Source: Deroplatys truncata
Taxonomy: Eukaryota; Arthropoda; Insecta; Mantodea; Mantidae
Direction: 5' to 3'
Length of the DNA: 64,000 bases
NCBI GenBank assembly: GCA_030765065.1
Contig: CM060979.1
Location: forward strand, 110,038,350 to 110,102,349
Below the pieces are notes generated by a model. It saw only the letters and a program-made list of their open reading frames with translations, searched no databases and was not told the origin of the DNA. The translations under genes and the position numbers were made by a program. This document shows, one piece after another, positions 22,290 to 33,795 of the stretch (its first letter is position 1; each line of letters starts with the position of its first letter).

Positions 22290-22705
22290 AGAAAAATGAT
22301 TTGGTTTTTCTTTTGCAAAGGACAGTGGCTAATGGCTAAAGCAGTGGGAAAAGGTGAAAGTACAGTGTGGCATGTTGCTAACAAATTTGAAAATGCCAAC
22401 ATTTCAAGGAGACAAGTTACAACCCAGGAAACACCAAAATCACAAAAGGAAGTTTGAAGCATGTGGTTATGATAAGTGTGTCATTTGCAAAGAAATTTCA
22501 ACAGTGAAGAAGTTGTTCAATGTCATCAAGCAAAATATTAAATTTGGTGGTGGACGAAAACATTCTGGATATTTTTGAAAGAAATGGGCTTTACTTTCAA
22601 AAATATAAGAATGTTGACCACATTTAGTGGAACACCGGGACATTAATGTTTGCAGCAGCCTATTTGCGGACTTTGAGAAATGCAGAGTGTGGATGTTCTT
22701 AAAGT
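22290..22705 (+). pseudogene. Tc1/mariner-type transposase N-terminal relic
   Basis: Pieces read AVGKGESTVWHVANKF, CGYDKCVIC, VKKLFNVIKQNIKFGGGRK and KEMGFTFK followed by a dispersed R/E-rich end. These follow an uncharacterised DDE family in arthropods with an N-terminal HTH, a DxxDxxVIRR-like linker and GGRxTLxxLLxxxGFxWKK. It is frameshifted. The DDE part of the same family is seen on the minus strand at 55.4-55.7 kb, but the two are not one copy. Confidence 0.5.
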
Positions 22706-23011
22706 TGGTTAATAACATAGATAAAATTTTAAAAATGAAGTGTAAAGTAACAGAGTCTGAAACATCAGGTATTGTATGTGCGCTACTGAACAGCTAAAAT
22801 GTTCCAATAGCAGCAGGGAGGGATAAATGTCAGCCAAATATATACTGGTTGTGGAAATTGTGATATTGAGTGTGGTACCATAATTGGAGGATGTATAGAC
22901 GAAGTGAGATTCAAGGAATGGAAAATAATTTGACTTTGCTTTCAGCAAATAGTTCCAGAGGTTGAAGCATTATTCAGAAGTTAGAGACAGTGAAGTGAAA
23001 CAATAATTTAT

Positions 23012-23153
23012 TTGAATCCTGAGTCGGTTGATACACTAAAACTTCACTTACTTGAAATTAATCAAATATGTTTCAAAAGCACCACTTGCTTCTGAAACAT
23101 GTTCAATTAATAAGTAAATGAAGTTTTAGGGTATCCACTAACTCAAGATTCAA
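23012..23153. repeat. Hairpin (fold-back) MITE
   Basis: A 142-bp near-palindrome. The left arm TTGAATCCTGAGTCGGTTGA then ACTAAAACTTCACTTACTTG pairs with the right arm, which read in reverse is TTGAATCTTGAGTTAGTGGA then CTAAAACTTCATTTACTT. A short AAGCACCACTTGCTT centre forms the loop. No coding capacity. Confidence 0.8.
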
Positions 23154-23479
23154 TTAAATTCCAGAGGTGTTATATGCTTGTACAGTTCAGAAACTCAAAA
23201 TCATGGTGCTCTTAAAGATAGTAAAATGCACATTCAGACCACTTTTATCAAAGGGTTGAATGCAAACAACAATAAAGCGTTAAATGATAAAAATAGTGAT
23301 CATGGAAGAGTAAGTTTCACTTAAAAGCCAATCAATCTTGAATGAAAGGGAAAATGAAGTAATAAATCTCTCTCTGAAAGTTTCAAAAAATGGGAAGGAA
23401 AACATATAGAGAAATTACATGTGACTGCACATGTTTTCATAACAGTGTACCTCATATGTAAAGAAAACGAGCCATTCTT

Positions 23480-24908
23480 GCTTTTCAAAAATGTGTATTA
23501 GCTGCAAGCTTTGAATGGATTAGATATTGGAAGCACGCTTCACTCAGATCACACTTGTGCAATATACATATCAATAGTAAACATATGTTATCTCTCCTAT
23601 CAAAGTGCATCACTGATTCCTGTTGTTTTCAGCATTTTAGTTGACAAAAGCACTTACATTTTGTTTTATTAGTATTGGTATTTCTGAAGAGATTTTTATC
23701 AAAGTAAGTGACTAGATTTGCAGCACATGGAGCTACAAATTTACAAGGTATTTACAAAGGAGCAGCTACATACATTCATGATGATAATTACCCTGACATT
23801 GTAGTTATATATTGTATGAATCATAAACTGGAACTTGCAGCACATGATGTAACTTATAACATGTCTGTATTGCTTATTTCAAGTCTTTTATGGACGAATT
23901 ATATGCACATTTTTCTGTAAGCCTGAAAAATCAATATGAATTGACTGAACTTGCCATGACATTGGGACTTGAACTTAAAAAACTTGGGAGGATATTTGAC
24001 ATTCATTGGGTGGCATTGTCATACACTATGTGGCAGCTGTGATGTCAAGTTATTCATCACTTATTCAGTATTTTACAAATCTAGAAAACGATCCTTCATT
24101 GCATCATTCATTCAACGATCATTCAGAGCAAAATTTTGTGGATTCCTCCAGAGAATAATTTCCTGGAATTTCATCATAGAACAGTTCTATTTACAGATGT
24201 TTTGGAAGCAATAAAGTCACTTTTCCTGTATCTGCAGGGTAGAAAATATGATGCTACAACTGCATCTTCAGAAATAAAACTTTGCATTGACACATTGATT
24301 GCTACGGTATTCATCTTTAAGTCGCCCAAGTGGAATTTTCAGCTACAAAAACATTCAACAACCAACCTATCTGCAAACCTTTGAGCACTAAAAATTGTTC
24401 ACAAATTTTAGCAAAAATTTCTTCAAGGATTAGTGGATAATATGACCATAAGATTTTCAAGTCTACTTGATTTTTTAAAGACTACGAAGTTTTAAACAAA
24501 ATGTGGCAGTCACAGAAAGAAAATGAATTAATATTATTTGGTAAACGAAAAAACTGAGTCATTATGTATCAGTTTGAAATTAATGCCTTCAAAAACTGAC
24601 ACTTCTATTTGAAAACTTTGAAAGAATTTCACCAGTTCAAGCAAGTGAAGAAAAGCGAATTTATTGGTGAAACATTAAAGGAACTGATGCAAAGAATAAA
24701 AGTAACACCAGAGTCTCTACAGAATGTGAAGGGGGTTTAGTGTCATGAATCTCTTACTAAACTACGGAATCGTATGTAAACAAAAACATTAGCATTTGTA
24801 ATGTTTATGAACATTAATGAACCATGTGTAAAAGATTTTTGCGCCAAAAGATTTGCAGCAGAGTATATAAGGGGTGGACATCTGCAAAAGGCTCTTTCCT
24901 CACAGGAA
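23480..24908 (+). pseudogene. hAT-type transposase relic
   Basis: Fragments in order: FSILVDKSTYI (near 23,630), GATNLQGIYKGAATYI and YCMNHKLELAAHDV (23,730-23,850), and a HWVALSYTMWQL segment (about 24,004-24,040). The C-terminal dimerisation block follows: SCHESLTKLRNRM, FVMFMNINEPCVKDFC and RFAAEYIRGGHLQKAL (24,740-24,895). These match the DGASVMTG...CxNHRLELA and C-terminal hAT regions of KIAA1586/ZNF862-like transposases. Stops and frame changes throughout. Confidence 0.75.
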
Positions 24909-25710
24909 AGAGTCTTCTAGCATTTCATCACATCAAAGAACTGTTTCTATAAATTTGGTGAGTGCATTCTTATTATTGAATAATATTTATATCCATTCAA
25001 AATGTTTTCTTTTCAGCTATCTGATAGTACTACATTTATTTTTATATGAAGTTAAGTACAATTATGTTAGTACATTTAATTTCACCATCTCGTCAAAATG
25101 TTTGATTCGAACCCTGCCAAAGAGGACTGGAAAAATGTGTGCTTCAAAGTTCAACGAACGAGACTACTAGCATCAAGATGCAATGATGGAAGAAGAAATA
25201 GAAAGAAAGAATAATATTCAATATAGGTTTAGACAGCAGTGATGAAGATGAAAATGCTTCCATCAGCTCTGTGGATTCTGAGGATGATAGCAGTTCTACA
25301 GATACAGCAAGTAGATCGATATAATAGCCAATGTCCATCCGTTAGATGACAGTACAAGATGGAGGCTCTACAGATACAGCACATGAGAATCAGTGTGTTC
25401 ACTTCACAATTATGTCAGTCACATTTTGTTTCTATTCCATAGCGTAGATAGCACAATCATTCTCCACCTGCAATGGTGTACAACTTTTGTGACATACTTC
25501 TCACTTTTCTCCCCTCCCAAACAACTACTAGCATGTAAACATGATAACAGTGCTCCACCAAGTCAAGCTCCTACTGTCTCCTGTTGGCTATCCTTTGTTC
25601 TTTCAAAACCCCAAGGACGTTTCAAGAGTTTTCCATCTTTCTAAAACAAAACACTGAAATACATTTGAGAAAATTTTCCACGATTATTTCACATCTCCAG
25701 TATAATAATG
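24909..25710. other. No supported gene
   Basis: Short open frames without motifs. Nothing recognised. Confidence 0.4.
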
Positions 25711-26990
25711 ATGAGAGGAGTTCAGAAATGATTTACATTAGTTTTTTGTACCTTATTTATTAATGCACATCATTCTATGTACATGGGATCTCTCAATAAA
25801 CTTGCCAATGACATCTATACACCATTGGGATAATGGTAACTTCATTATTGCACTACGGAGCCATTGTTTGGGGGTACTAAGTGCCCACTCGTGGACAGCT
25901 GCGTGCAATTCCTTGTTGTTGCCAAACCTTTTACCTCACAGCACATCCTTCATGTTGTTGCATAAAGCTTAATCAGGAATGAGATCCAGCGAATATGGAG
26001 AGTGTGGTGCAATATTAAAGCCCAGTGATGTCAACTTTGCAGTTGTGGCATTGCTGGTGTGTTGCGCTGGAGGAACACCCCTTTCGACCAATTTCCCTGT
26101 CGCCATTGCTGAATCCTGCATCTAAGTCGTGTAAAGGTGTCACAGTACATCCTGCTGTTGACAGTTGTTCCTTGTGGAAGCAAGTCCATTGGCAGTATGC
26201 CATAAGTGTCACAAATAATGGAGATCATCTGCTTACCTGCCAATGGAGCAGCACAAAACTTCTTGGGCCAGGGACTCTCAGGATGTTTCCAATGCATGGA
26301 TTGGTGTCTCTTCTCAGGTGTATGGTAGCGACACCATAAGCCGCCACTAGTTTCTCCAAAAACATCTGCATCTTCATTCTTCATCTCAAATAGTTGACAA
26401 CAGACTTCAACTCTGTTCTCCTTCTGGGCCTGTGTCAAGTCCCTTGGAGCCCAATGTATGCACACCTTTTTCATATCCAAATCGCCAATGGCATGCAGAG
26501 TTGCATGGCCAAAACCATCTGCCATTCCAATTCATCAAAGGTTATGCACCTATCAGTCATAATCAATTCAGACACAACCTCAATGTTCTCAACTGCAATC
26601 TTGACAGATGACCAGTATTCACATTCTTGTACGTAGATTCCCTTCCACTGGCAAACCAGTGATCCAATTATAAACAGCCTTTTGTGCAGGAGCTTCTTGA
26701 CCATATACCACAGTTAAACATTTATGAATATCTGCTGTTTGACTCCTTCCTTCAACAAAAACCATGCAGTCCATCTTTGTCCATGACAGTCAACACCCAT
26801 CTTGTCCATGGCTTTCTCCACTTAACAATAAACAAGCGCTGTCTTTCACTATACACTCTGTCCACAACTGCCATCTAGCATATGCATGGTGTACTAGTTC
26901 CAGTTCGTCCCACGACAGAACATTCCCATAAACTGAGCAGTAGTTTTAAAACAATGTAATTATAAATCATTTCTGAATGCCCCTCATAAA
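25711..26990 (-). mobile_element. Mariner element 1
   Basis: About 1.28 kb, the usual mariner size. Ends: left ATGAGAGGAGTTCAGAAATG then ATTTACATT; right (reversed) TTTATGAGGGGCATTCAGAA then ATGATTTATAATTACA. It encloses a mariner transposase on the minus strand. Confidence 0.85.
25780..26680 (-). pseudogene. Mariner 1 transposase
   Basis: Minus-strand reading: SELIMTDRCITFDELEWQM, then IGDLDMKKVCIHWAPRDL and LTQAQKENRVEVCCQLFEM (WVPRxLTxxQKxxRVEVC block). Next come CRYHTPEKRHQSMHWKHPES, PKKFCAAPLAGKQM and DLLPQGTTVNSRMYC. The DNAPxH catalytic block is QRNTPAM, so its aspartate is lost. The C-terminal WEVLPHPPYSPDL region is only traceable through several frames down to about 25,780. It would cut and insert at TA if intact. 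Confidence 0.88.
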
Positions 26991-27452
26991 TGCAGAACAA
27001 AGGTACTAGTGTACACCAATATACTGATTGGTATAAGATAAACATATAGTAACAAAAAACAATTGTCAGCATGAACTGAATGTTACTTTAAGAATTATTC
27101 TAACACCATGATGGAACCAGACTATAGAACTAACTTGGTGAGAGGGGGGAGACAAGGAGAACATTTCCTTCCCGAGTATTTTGAACTTGGCATTTTATTT
27201 TGAGTTATATAAGTAAAAACATAAATCTATATTTCATATTCAAATAAAGTAGCTTTTAGCTTTAAAATATCTGTGCTTTATGAACCTGATCACAATTGCC
27301 CCACAACTGCAAAACAATTAGGTAGCGATTTACAGCCATGTATGTTTAATTATGTTTCCCTATTAGTAAACTGGAAGTAGCATATACATCATCAGTTTTA
27401 ATTCTTTGTGATATGCCAAAGAATTTGCATTTGTCACTTTGCCATGCAGTTA
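26991..27452. other. Spacer between two mariners
   Basis: AT-rich. Nothing recognised. Confidence 0.5.
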
Positions 27453-28720
27453 TGTTTCGAGGTATGTTCAAAAAGTATAGAACCTTTGGTCAGTAAAAAT
27501 ATATTAATTGATTTGGAGGTCCAAAATACTAATCCCCTTAAAAGTGTTCTCCTTGGCGATGCACACTTCTCCCAGGGCTCCCATCATTGTTGGAAACACT
27601 TCTGGAATGCAGTTTATGGAATGGTGAGCAGCACAGCTGTTACATTCCACATATATCTTCTCTTGACTCAAATCAGGTCTTTTCAGCGGAATTTTCAGCT
27701 TGGAAAATAGCCAAAAGTCACACAGAGCCATGTCGGGTGAGCAGGAAGACTGATAAACCACAGGAATGTTATGTTTGCCAAAGAAAGCCTGAATCAAATG
27801 CGCAGAATGGGTGGGTGGATTAACATGATGGAGCTGCGTAGTTTTTGATGTCCAGAGATCCAGGCGTTTGCACCACACAGCATCATGAAGACGACAAAGG
27901 ATCTCATGGTAGTAATCTTTTGTGATGGTTTGGCCTTGTGGTGCGTTCTTATGATCCAGCACACCACAGGAGTAAAAGAAAATACTCAACATGACCTTGA
28001 CTTTGCTATGGACATGCCATGCTTTTTAACGGATGTTGCTACTGTGAAGACTGTATCTGTGTCGCAGTCATAAAAATGTCTCATCACTTGTGATCACAGT
28101 GTTCAGAAAGTTGGGGTCACTGTTTGCATTGACCAGCATAACCTGTGCGATGTCCAGACACCACTCCATTGTTAGCAGCTTCGGTACGAATTTCACAAAC
28201 ACTCTCCTCATGCCCAAATCCTCAGTCAAAATTGAATGTACCAATCCAATGCTTACTGCTATCTCATTCGCAAGTTTTCGGATTGTGATTTAACGGTCCT
28301 TCAAAACCACAGTCCGCACTTGCTCAATGACATTGTCATTTTTGTTTGTTGAGGGTCTTCCTAAATGTCATTCGCTGTCCACTGATGTGCGGCCATCTTT
28401 GAAGTGGTTGTACCACTCCTTTAACCATGAGGTGTTCCTGGCATTGTCACCAAAAGCTCACAAATGGTTTCCACTTGGATATCGCCAAGCTTTTGATGTA
28501 ATATTACTGCTGAAGTTGTTCCATCATTTTACAAAAACTGAAAAACCAATGAGCATTCACTACACATCTTCACTTGCAGGCCGACTGCCAGCAACTGATG
28601 CTTTCTGCGGGCAGGAAAAAATTCACAACTACGCATGAATGTTCCCTCCACATCTCCACCGAAGGAGATGGTTTACACAGGAATATATAAGGTGCAATAC
28701 TTTTTGAACACACCTCATAT
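27453..28720 (-). mobile_element. Mariner element 2
   Basis: Ends: left TTTCGAGGTATGTTCAAAAA then GTATAGAACC; right (reversed) ATATGAGGTGTGTTCAAAAA then GTATTGCACC. The inverted repeat of about 28 bp flanks 1.27 kb. The ends differ in sequence from those of mariner 1, so the two belong to different lineages. Confidence 0.88.
27504..28680 (-). pseudogene. Mariner 2 transposase
   Basis: The C-terminal half is open from about 27,992: MLSIFFYSCGVLDHKNAPQG, TITKDYYHEILCRLHDAVWC, then LHHVNPPTHSA where LHHDNAPAHTA is usual (Asp replaced by Val). CSPDMALCDFWLFSKLK (PYSPDLAPCDFFLFPKLK) and a final block near 27,510 follow. The N-terminal half (28,000-28,680) is broken by many stops but retains fragments such as MVKGVVQPLQRW. 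Dead copy. Confidence 0.85.
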
Positions 28721-29188
28721 TTTAATATGTTCTGGAGTGCCAAAACAATAGCACACATAAGTGGAGTTGCACAGCTTTTAGAGTTTATTTCCTTTGTTTC
28801 TCATCAGCTCACACAAAGCATTTACATAATTATACCTACTTGCTTTTCAGGAACCTCAGCAGATTATACATCTATTACCATGGTATTAACTATTTCACAA
28901 ACAATTCCTTATGAAAAGACCAACAGCAGGAGAAACAGGAAGTAGATATAAAGAAAAATCTGATGTGTTATATTGCGGCAGTTATTAAAATGCACTGGGT
29001 TCAAGCCTAGCTTGTATCAGTTCTTTAGCACTCCACTATAGTTTCTGAAATTGTTTTTACGTTTCTTCAAGCGATGAGATCTCTTGTATTTCTCAGACGC
29101 GTGGTACAGGGAAGGTAATTCAAAATAAAACTACCTTCTTTTTATTTTGAGGTTTCTTTTATTTCTAAATTGAGATGTTTTATTATAG
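28721..29188. other. No supported gene
   Basis: A CTGGGTTCAAGCC word near 29,000 resembles a Pol III B box but has no convincing A box. The word AAAAATCTGATGTGTTA near 28,956 also occurs at the outer edge of repeat R copy A. Confidence 0.35.
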
Positions 29189-29189
29189 C

Positions 29190-29245
<56 letters not shown>
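29189..29245. repeat. Microsatellite (AAT)n
   Basis: Pure ATA/AAT repeat of about 57 bases. Confidence 0.97.
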
Positions 29246-29246
<1 letters not shown>

Positions 29247-29371
29247 GTTAATTTTGTTATATTTAAAACACACCAACTAACTATACATTATTAAAATCAT
29301 GATAGTACATTTGCTGAAGATTGACTGAATACTAAAGATATCCATCCAGAATACTTAGGAATAATAATGGC

Positions 29372-29509
29372 TTTTCTCCTGAAAATGTACTTATATGCAT
29401 AGTACCTCCTTGACAATCCATCAACAACCATTCTTAGTTATTTTCTCCTGAAAATGTACTTATATGCATAGTACCTCCTTGACAATCCATCAACAACCAT
29501 TCTTAGTCG
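29372..29509. repeat. Tandem duplication, two 69-bp units
   Basis: The unit starting TTTTCTCCTGAAAATGTACT is repeated once with the same order through TCAACAACCATTCTTAG. No differences were seen by eye, so the duplication is recent. Confidence 0.95.
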
Positions 29510-29519
29510 AATTAACCTT

Positions 29520-29549
29520 CTGAGGATGGGAACAACGGTTTCCCGAAAC
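29520..29549 (+). other. Hammerhead-ribozyme-like core (candidate)
   Basis: CTGAGGA, then an inverted GGGAA/TTCCC stem with a short loop, then GAAAC. This is the order of the hammerhead core (CUGANGA, stem II, GAAA). Similar motifs are known in Penelope-like retroelements. Stem I and stem III with a cleavable UH were not found next to it, so it may be a degenerate or chance match. Confidence 0.3.
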
Positions 29550-29889
29550 ATGTTAAGTGAGTAAACTTAAGTGATGTTAGTGTAACAATTCCGACTCACC
29601 TTTAAATAAATTCTTAGTTATATTTTTTTCTATGGTAATAAACAAAAGGTAAAATGTTTCCTTATTGACACTTCACATTAAGGATGGCCATATAGCTTTT
29701 AAATTTTAGTTATTTTAATACTTTTTCCTCATTATACCAGACATATATACAAATTAAAATATATAAATATAATTAATAACAAATAAAGAAACATGATAAT
29801 TATATTAAGGAACATAACTGAATAACAAATCTGTTAACTCCTAATACATCAGGTAAGTTATCTATTGGGTCAACATAAGTATTTATAAC

Positions 29890-30030
29890 TGTTTCAACAT
29901 TCACATGACTTTCTATACCCACTATCATTTACTTTATATAGCTTCTACAAACTATTCTTACACAAGGTTATTTTTCTAACTGCTTCACCTTGATTGATAT
30001 AAACATTTGCAGATATAGAATCTCAGCTTT
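29890..30030 (+). repeat. Dispersed repeat family R, copy D (fragment)
   Basis: Shares CACATGACTTTCTATACCC, CTACAAACTATTC and ATAAACATTTGCAGA with copy A, in the same order and orientation. Confidence 0.65.
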
Positions 30031-30239
30031 CACTTTATGTACGTAGTTCTACCTTATGGATACCCAATTTACTGCACCTCAAACAGAAGAGAGCAGCGAA
30101 GAAGCCTCACATAAAACTCAGTTTGATGCTAACATGAAATGTTTTATACTTAAAGAAAACTTCTTAGGAACAGGAAGAACAAAACCTACAAAAAGTGGTA
30201 CCATCGGAAATGAAAATAAGGGGCTTGTTTGCCTTTACT

Positions 30240-30900
30240 GCTGATGAAGATGCTGACATCGAATAGTAATAGTTGCCATTGGTAAACTATCAGTGCCCAA
30301 AGGTTGTGGTTGTTGGTTTTGACACAGATTTGTTGGTTATATTGACAACTCTAACTCCACAAAACAAGAAAATATGCATTTGCAAACCAAGAAGTAGCAA
30401 AGACCAGACCAAAGTGTTTTACAATACTGAGTCACTATTGATCAGTACAGAAACAGAACAACTCTTATTTTTGCACAGGCTCATTGGTTGCAACACCATC
30501 TTGTTTGCATGAAATATGGAAAGTTAAAGTTTTAGATATTTTGAAAACTTCGGGAGAATCAGTGAATCAGGTTTTGTTGTTTCCAAATGTATCTAGTCAG
30601 ATCTGCTACCTATGGAGAAAGCTTTATTCTCAATTTATATGGAATGAGTCTGTATGCCAACTTAAATGGAGCCCGATATTTCAAATTTTCTTGGATGTCT
30701 TTCTTAGATATCTACCTTGAGATAAAAATAACCTTGAAATAAAATTTCAACCTTGCCAAATAGCCTCAGATAACAAGAGCCATATGAGGAGGCTCTGGGT
30801 ATACCTATAAGTACAGACATGGCTTAGAAATAGTTTGCTCTGAGTGGGGATGGTATTTGGAACCTGGAACTTGTACTACAAAATTGAGGGGAAAGAGTTT
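30240..30900 (+). pseudogene. PIN-like arthropod protein relic
   Basis: A continuous piece reads VPKVVVVGFDTDLLVILTTL across one shift, then FLHRLIGCNTI, and near 30,830 CSEWGWYLEPGTCT. This follows uncharacterised arthropod proteins with VVVxxEDTDLLVLL, FLHAxTGCDTT and WGW...P motifs, often multi-copy and transposon-associated, whose fold resembles PIN/FEN-type nucleases. The aspartate in GCDT is asparagine here. Several frame changes; non-functional. Confidence 0.5.
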
Positions 30901-32355
30901 TGCAGCCAATCACAATGTTTAAGGCTTTTGTACCAAACAACGTTTTGCACATTGTGTCCTGTTCCTGCAAATTAGGATGTGGGAATTATTCTGAGTGTTG
31001 AAAGACCAGATTATATTTTTAACCAATGTGTGAACATGTAGTGGACTGTCTTCAATAACATAACCATGATTCAGTTCAAAATGACGAGAATAACAGTAAG
31101 AATATTCTAGACCATTAATAAATACCACTGAAGAGAATTACAATAAATAGCCACTAAAGATAACAAAATGAAATTCCAGCTTGTATATAACTCTAAATAG
31201 AACTGAAATAAAAAGAAAACTCAGCCAGAAAAAATAACTTGTATAATATATTGGTTGGTGGGAGGTTCAAAACATAGGAAAGTGCCTATTGTTTATTAAC
31301 ATGTTGCCATGTCAATAAATAAATGACAACATAATACAGATATCTATTGTTGCAGTTCAGAATATGGTGAATTGACAGGTGGTGGATAATGGAAAGACTC
31401 AACATGGGTTACGAGTGATTTCACAATCCCCCCGGAACAAAACTGGCACTGTTATTGATGTAAACATTTTCAAAATGCTACAATTATCTAAATCTGGCAA
31501 TTTTTTAAGAGTATTACAACATACACAATGGTCAATATTTCAAACTACTTCTACTACAGTGTACTGTGATACTGAACAGAAAGATCATTAATATTATAAT
31601 CATTGGCAACTTGTAAACTACCCCTAAGAGGATAGGGAAGGTATAAAAGGGGAGCTACCATGCCATCATATCTGCCAGTGCAATATGGTGCACATGCCTC
31701 CCATTATGTGCTTCCCCACGTTACCGTTCATATAAATACACAACTATGTATGTAAAGGAAAAGATGAGATTCCATTCTACAACTTTTATTTGAAGTATTT
31801 TTGTGGAATTCCTGATGCAATTTTTATATAATATAATATTATAAAGAATAACTAAAATATACAAAGTTATGATTACACAAACTTTTGCACATATCTAATA
31901 AACAGTAATTGCAAGGTAAAAATTGCATTGGAATTTTTTTTGTACAACATAACCTGAGGAATAAAACAAACAAAAAAGTTAAAGGACTATGGCGTACAGT
32001 AACAAATCTGAGTGATCCTATAAAGGCTTGCAAGGGAGGAGAGGGGGGAAGGTAGCAGGGTTATCACAAGGGGACTTTTGAGAAATTATACCTCTAAATG
32101 GGTACTAATGGCTCATAAACAATTCACTTGTTAATAATTTATTCCAACATTTTCCCTTCATTGACTGAGCTAGTATGTTAATCGCAATTTTCCAGAATGC
32201 ATTTAAGTATCATGTAATAATGTACAATTTCAACATAACTTGTTTGTAATTGGATCTAACACAGGGTATGAGTTTTATATATTGAACAGCCAATTACAGG
32301 CCTATTCATCTCACCATCACTGTGATAGTGTCACCAATGCTAATTTCTCACATCA
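30901..32355. other. No supported gene
   Basis: AT-rich. A GGTATAAAAGGGG word at about 31,640 looks like a TATA box but leads to no ORF. Confidence 0.4.
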
Positions 32356-32359
32356 ACAA

Positions 32360-33092
32360 CATCTTGTATGAGCAAGATGTGGCCTCATGCGGCTCATGCA
32401 GCTGCCTCTAGTGTGGATGGCTATATGATGCATTGTACTCGTTTTGGTCCACAGCTATTCTTTCGTTGTTTGATAACCTTATTTCAGCATTAGCCAGTAA
32501 CTGACGAGATGTCGGGTTGTCAGATAATCCGCCTTCATTGTCATTTACAGAATCCTCATCTGTGTCTATATGTTTGGTACTGGTGGCTCAATAAACACAT
32601 CACCATCAATATCATCACTGTAAATTATCTCCTGTTCTTCAACTAGTAAAATCCCTTTCCTGAAACGTTACAAAATATACGTCTTACTGAGTATATCAGC
32701 CTAGTGTTGCCATTGGAATTAGAAGCCATGATTTCACCTGTTTTTCTCTGAATCGCCTTGTAACCCCAGAGAATATATATTGCACTATACAAAGAAATAT
32801 ACTACCAAGAAATAATCCACATAATAACTCTTAAGCATATAAAAATATACTTACTTGGAACGGATGTCCATTTCTGCCCCACATTCAGCGACAGCAGTTT
32901 TCAAACAATTTGTATGTTATTATTGCAACAAACACAACAATGAACACTATATTGTCATAAATGCTGTTCCTTTACAGAGCAAATAGCAGTGCTACCAAAC
33001 CTCCAGCTTAATTTTTGAAAGCACAATAACAACTTAAAGAATGTGTTACGTGCATTACCATACAGCAATGCTAGGCGTTAATGGGTTGATAT
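32360..33092 (-). pseudogene. piggyBac N-terminal relic
   Basis: Minus-strand reading DIDGDVFIEPPVPN, then after a one-base shift DTDEDSVNDNEGGLSDNPTS and RQLLANAEIRL (32,470-32,640). This is the acidic N-terminal segment typical of piggyBac transposases. At 33,075-33,090 the sequence (reversed) reads ATATCAACCCATTAACGCC, similar to piggyBac termini, although the TTAA itself is altered. The catalytic part is missing. It is not the same family as the element at 19.4-21.8 kb. Confidence 0.7.
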
Positions 33093-33333
33093 AACACCCT
33101 CAAGGTTTATAATACTGCTGCTGCATTGTTATTGTTGTTATTTTTGTTGTTGTTGGTATTATTAATATTATTATTATTGTATTTTAAAACAATTTTTCAT
33201 TTCCCTGAAAAATGGCTGAAAACCACTTTTAAACATATTTTATACTGTATTTCTTTATGTAGCTTTCATCTACTTTGCCCCCTTGAAGTTGGGTACCAAG
33301 TTACACCCATGAATAGATTCTGATTAGCCTTAC

Positions 33334-33474
33334 CTCTCTCATTTTGAAGAAAGCCATGCCCGTAAGGAGAGAATCACTGCCTGCTTGATGTTGGGGACCA
33401 ATCCTTTCCAATTCCAGTTGATCTGCAACTTCCTGAAGTCCACCCTTCAAGTTTTTACAACTTTTCATGAGATA
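33334..33474 (-). CDS. Pop2: Pop2/CAF1 (CNOT7/8) deadenylase, exon encoding the last catalytic Asp
   Basis: A 141-bp exon (47 codons, phase 0 on both sides). The acceptor is a pyrimidine-rich tract ending CTACAG at 33,475-33,480, and the donor is GTAAGG at 33,328-33,333. It encodes YLMKSCKNLKGGLQEVADQL, then ELERIGPQHQAGSDSLLTGM and AFFKMRE. This is nearly identical to animal CNOT7/8 and contains the conserved His and the fourth DEDD aspartate (QHQAGSD). It joins in phase to the exon at 52,998. The protein is the 3'-5' exoribonuclease of the CCR4-NOT complex, which shortens mRNA poly(A) tails, mostly in cytoplasmic foci. The following exon, expected to encode MFFED..., was not found at lower coordinates. 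Confidence 0.96.
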
Positions 33475-33795
33475 CTGTAGATAAAAAATAAACACATGTT
33501 AATATATATATAAAACAATGATCATATAATTAACAGAGAATTGTGAAAACTGTTTTACCAATATGCCCCTTTGCTTCACATCAAAATAGTCAGTCAAACA
33601 CTTAACATTGTTTTCTTGATGTTACACTGTCATGGAGTGAATCTGCAGGACAAAACTTGCTATGTATATATGGAAATGCATTCATATTGCACCAAGCCAT
33701 TTTGCACATACTTTGCCCAGTCTTGGTACATCACTTCTAGTCATGTATATGCAGCAAAACTCCCTTTATATCCTTGGTTAATTAATAAGGAATTC

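Noticed and set aside
24860-24960. TATA box, start site and 5' splice site of a host gene (GAGTATATAAGGGGTGG, later GGTGAGTGC)
   Set aside because: The TATA word is part of the hAT C-terminal coding relic (AEYIRGGH), so the promoter appearance is coincidental.
31640-31660. Core promoter (GGTATAAAAGGGG)
   Set aside because: No ORF, exon or repeat start follows it; a single TATA-like word is expected by chance in AT-rich DNA.
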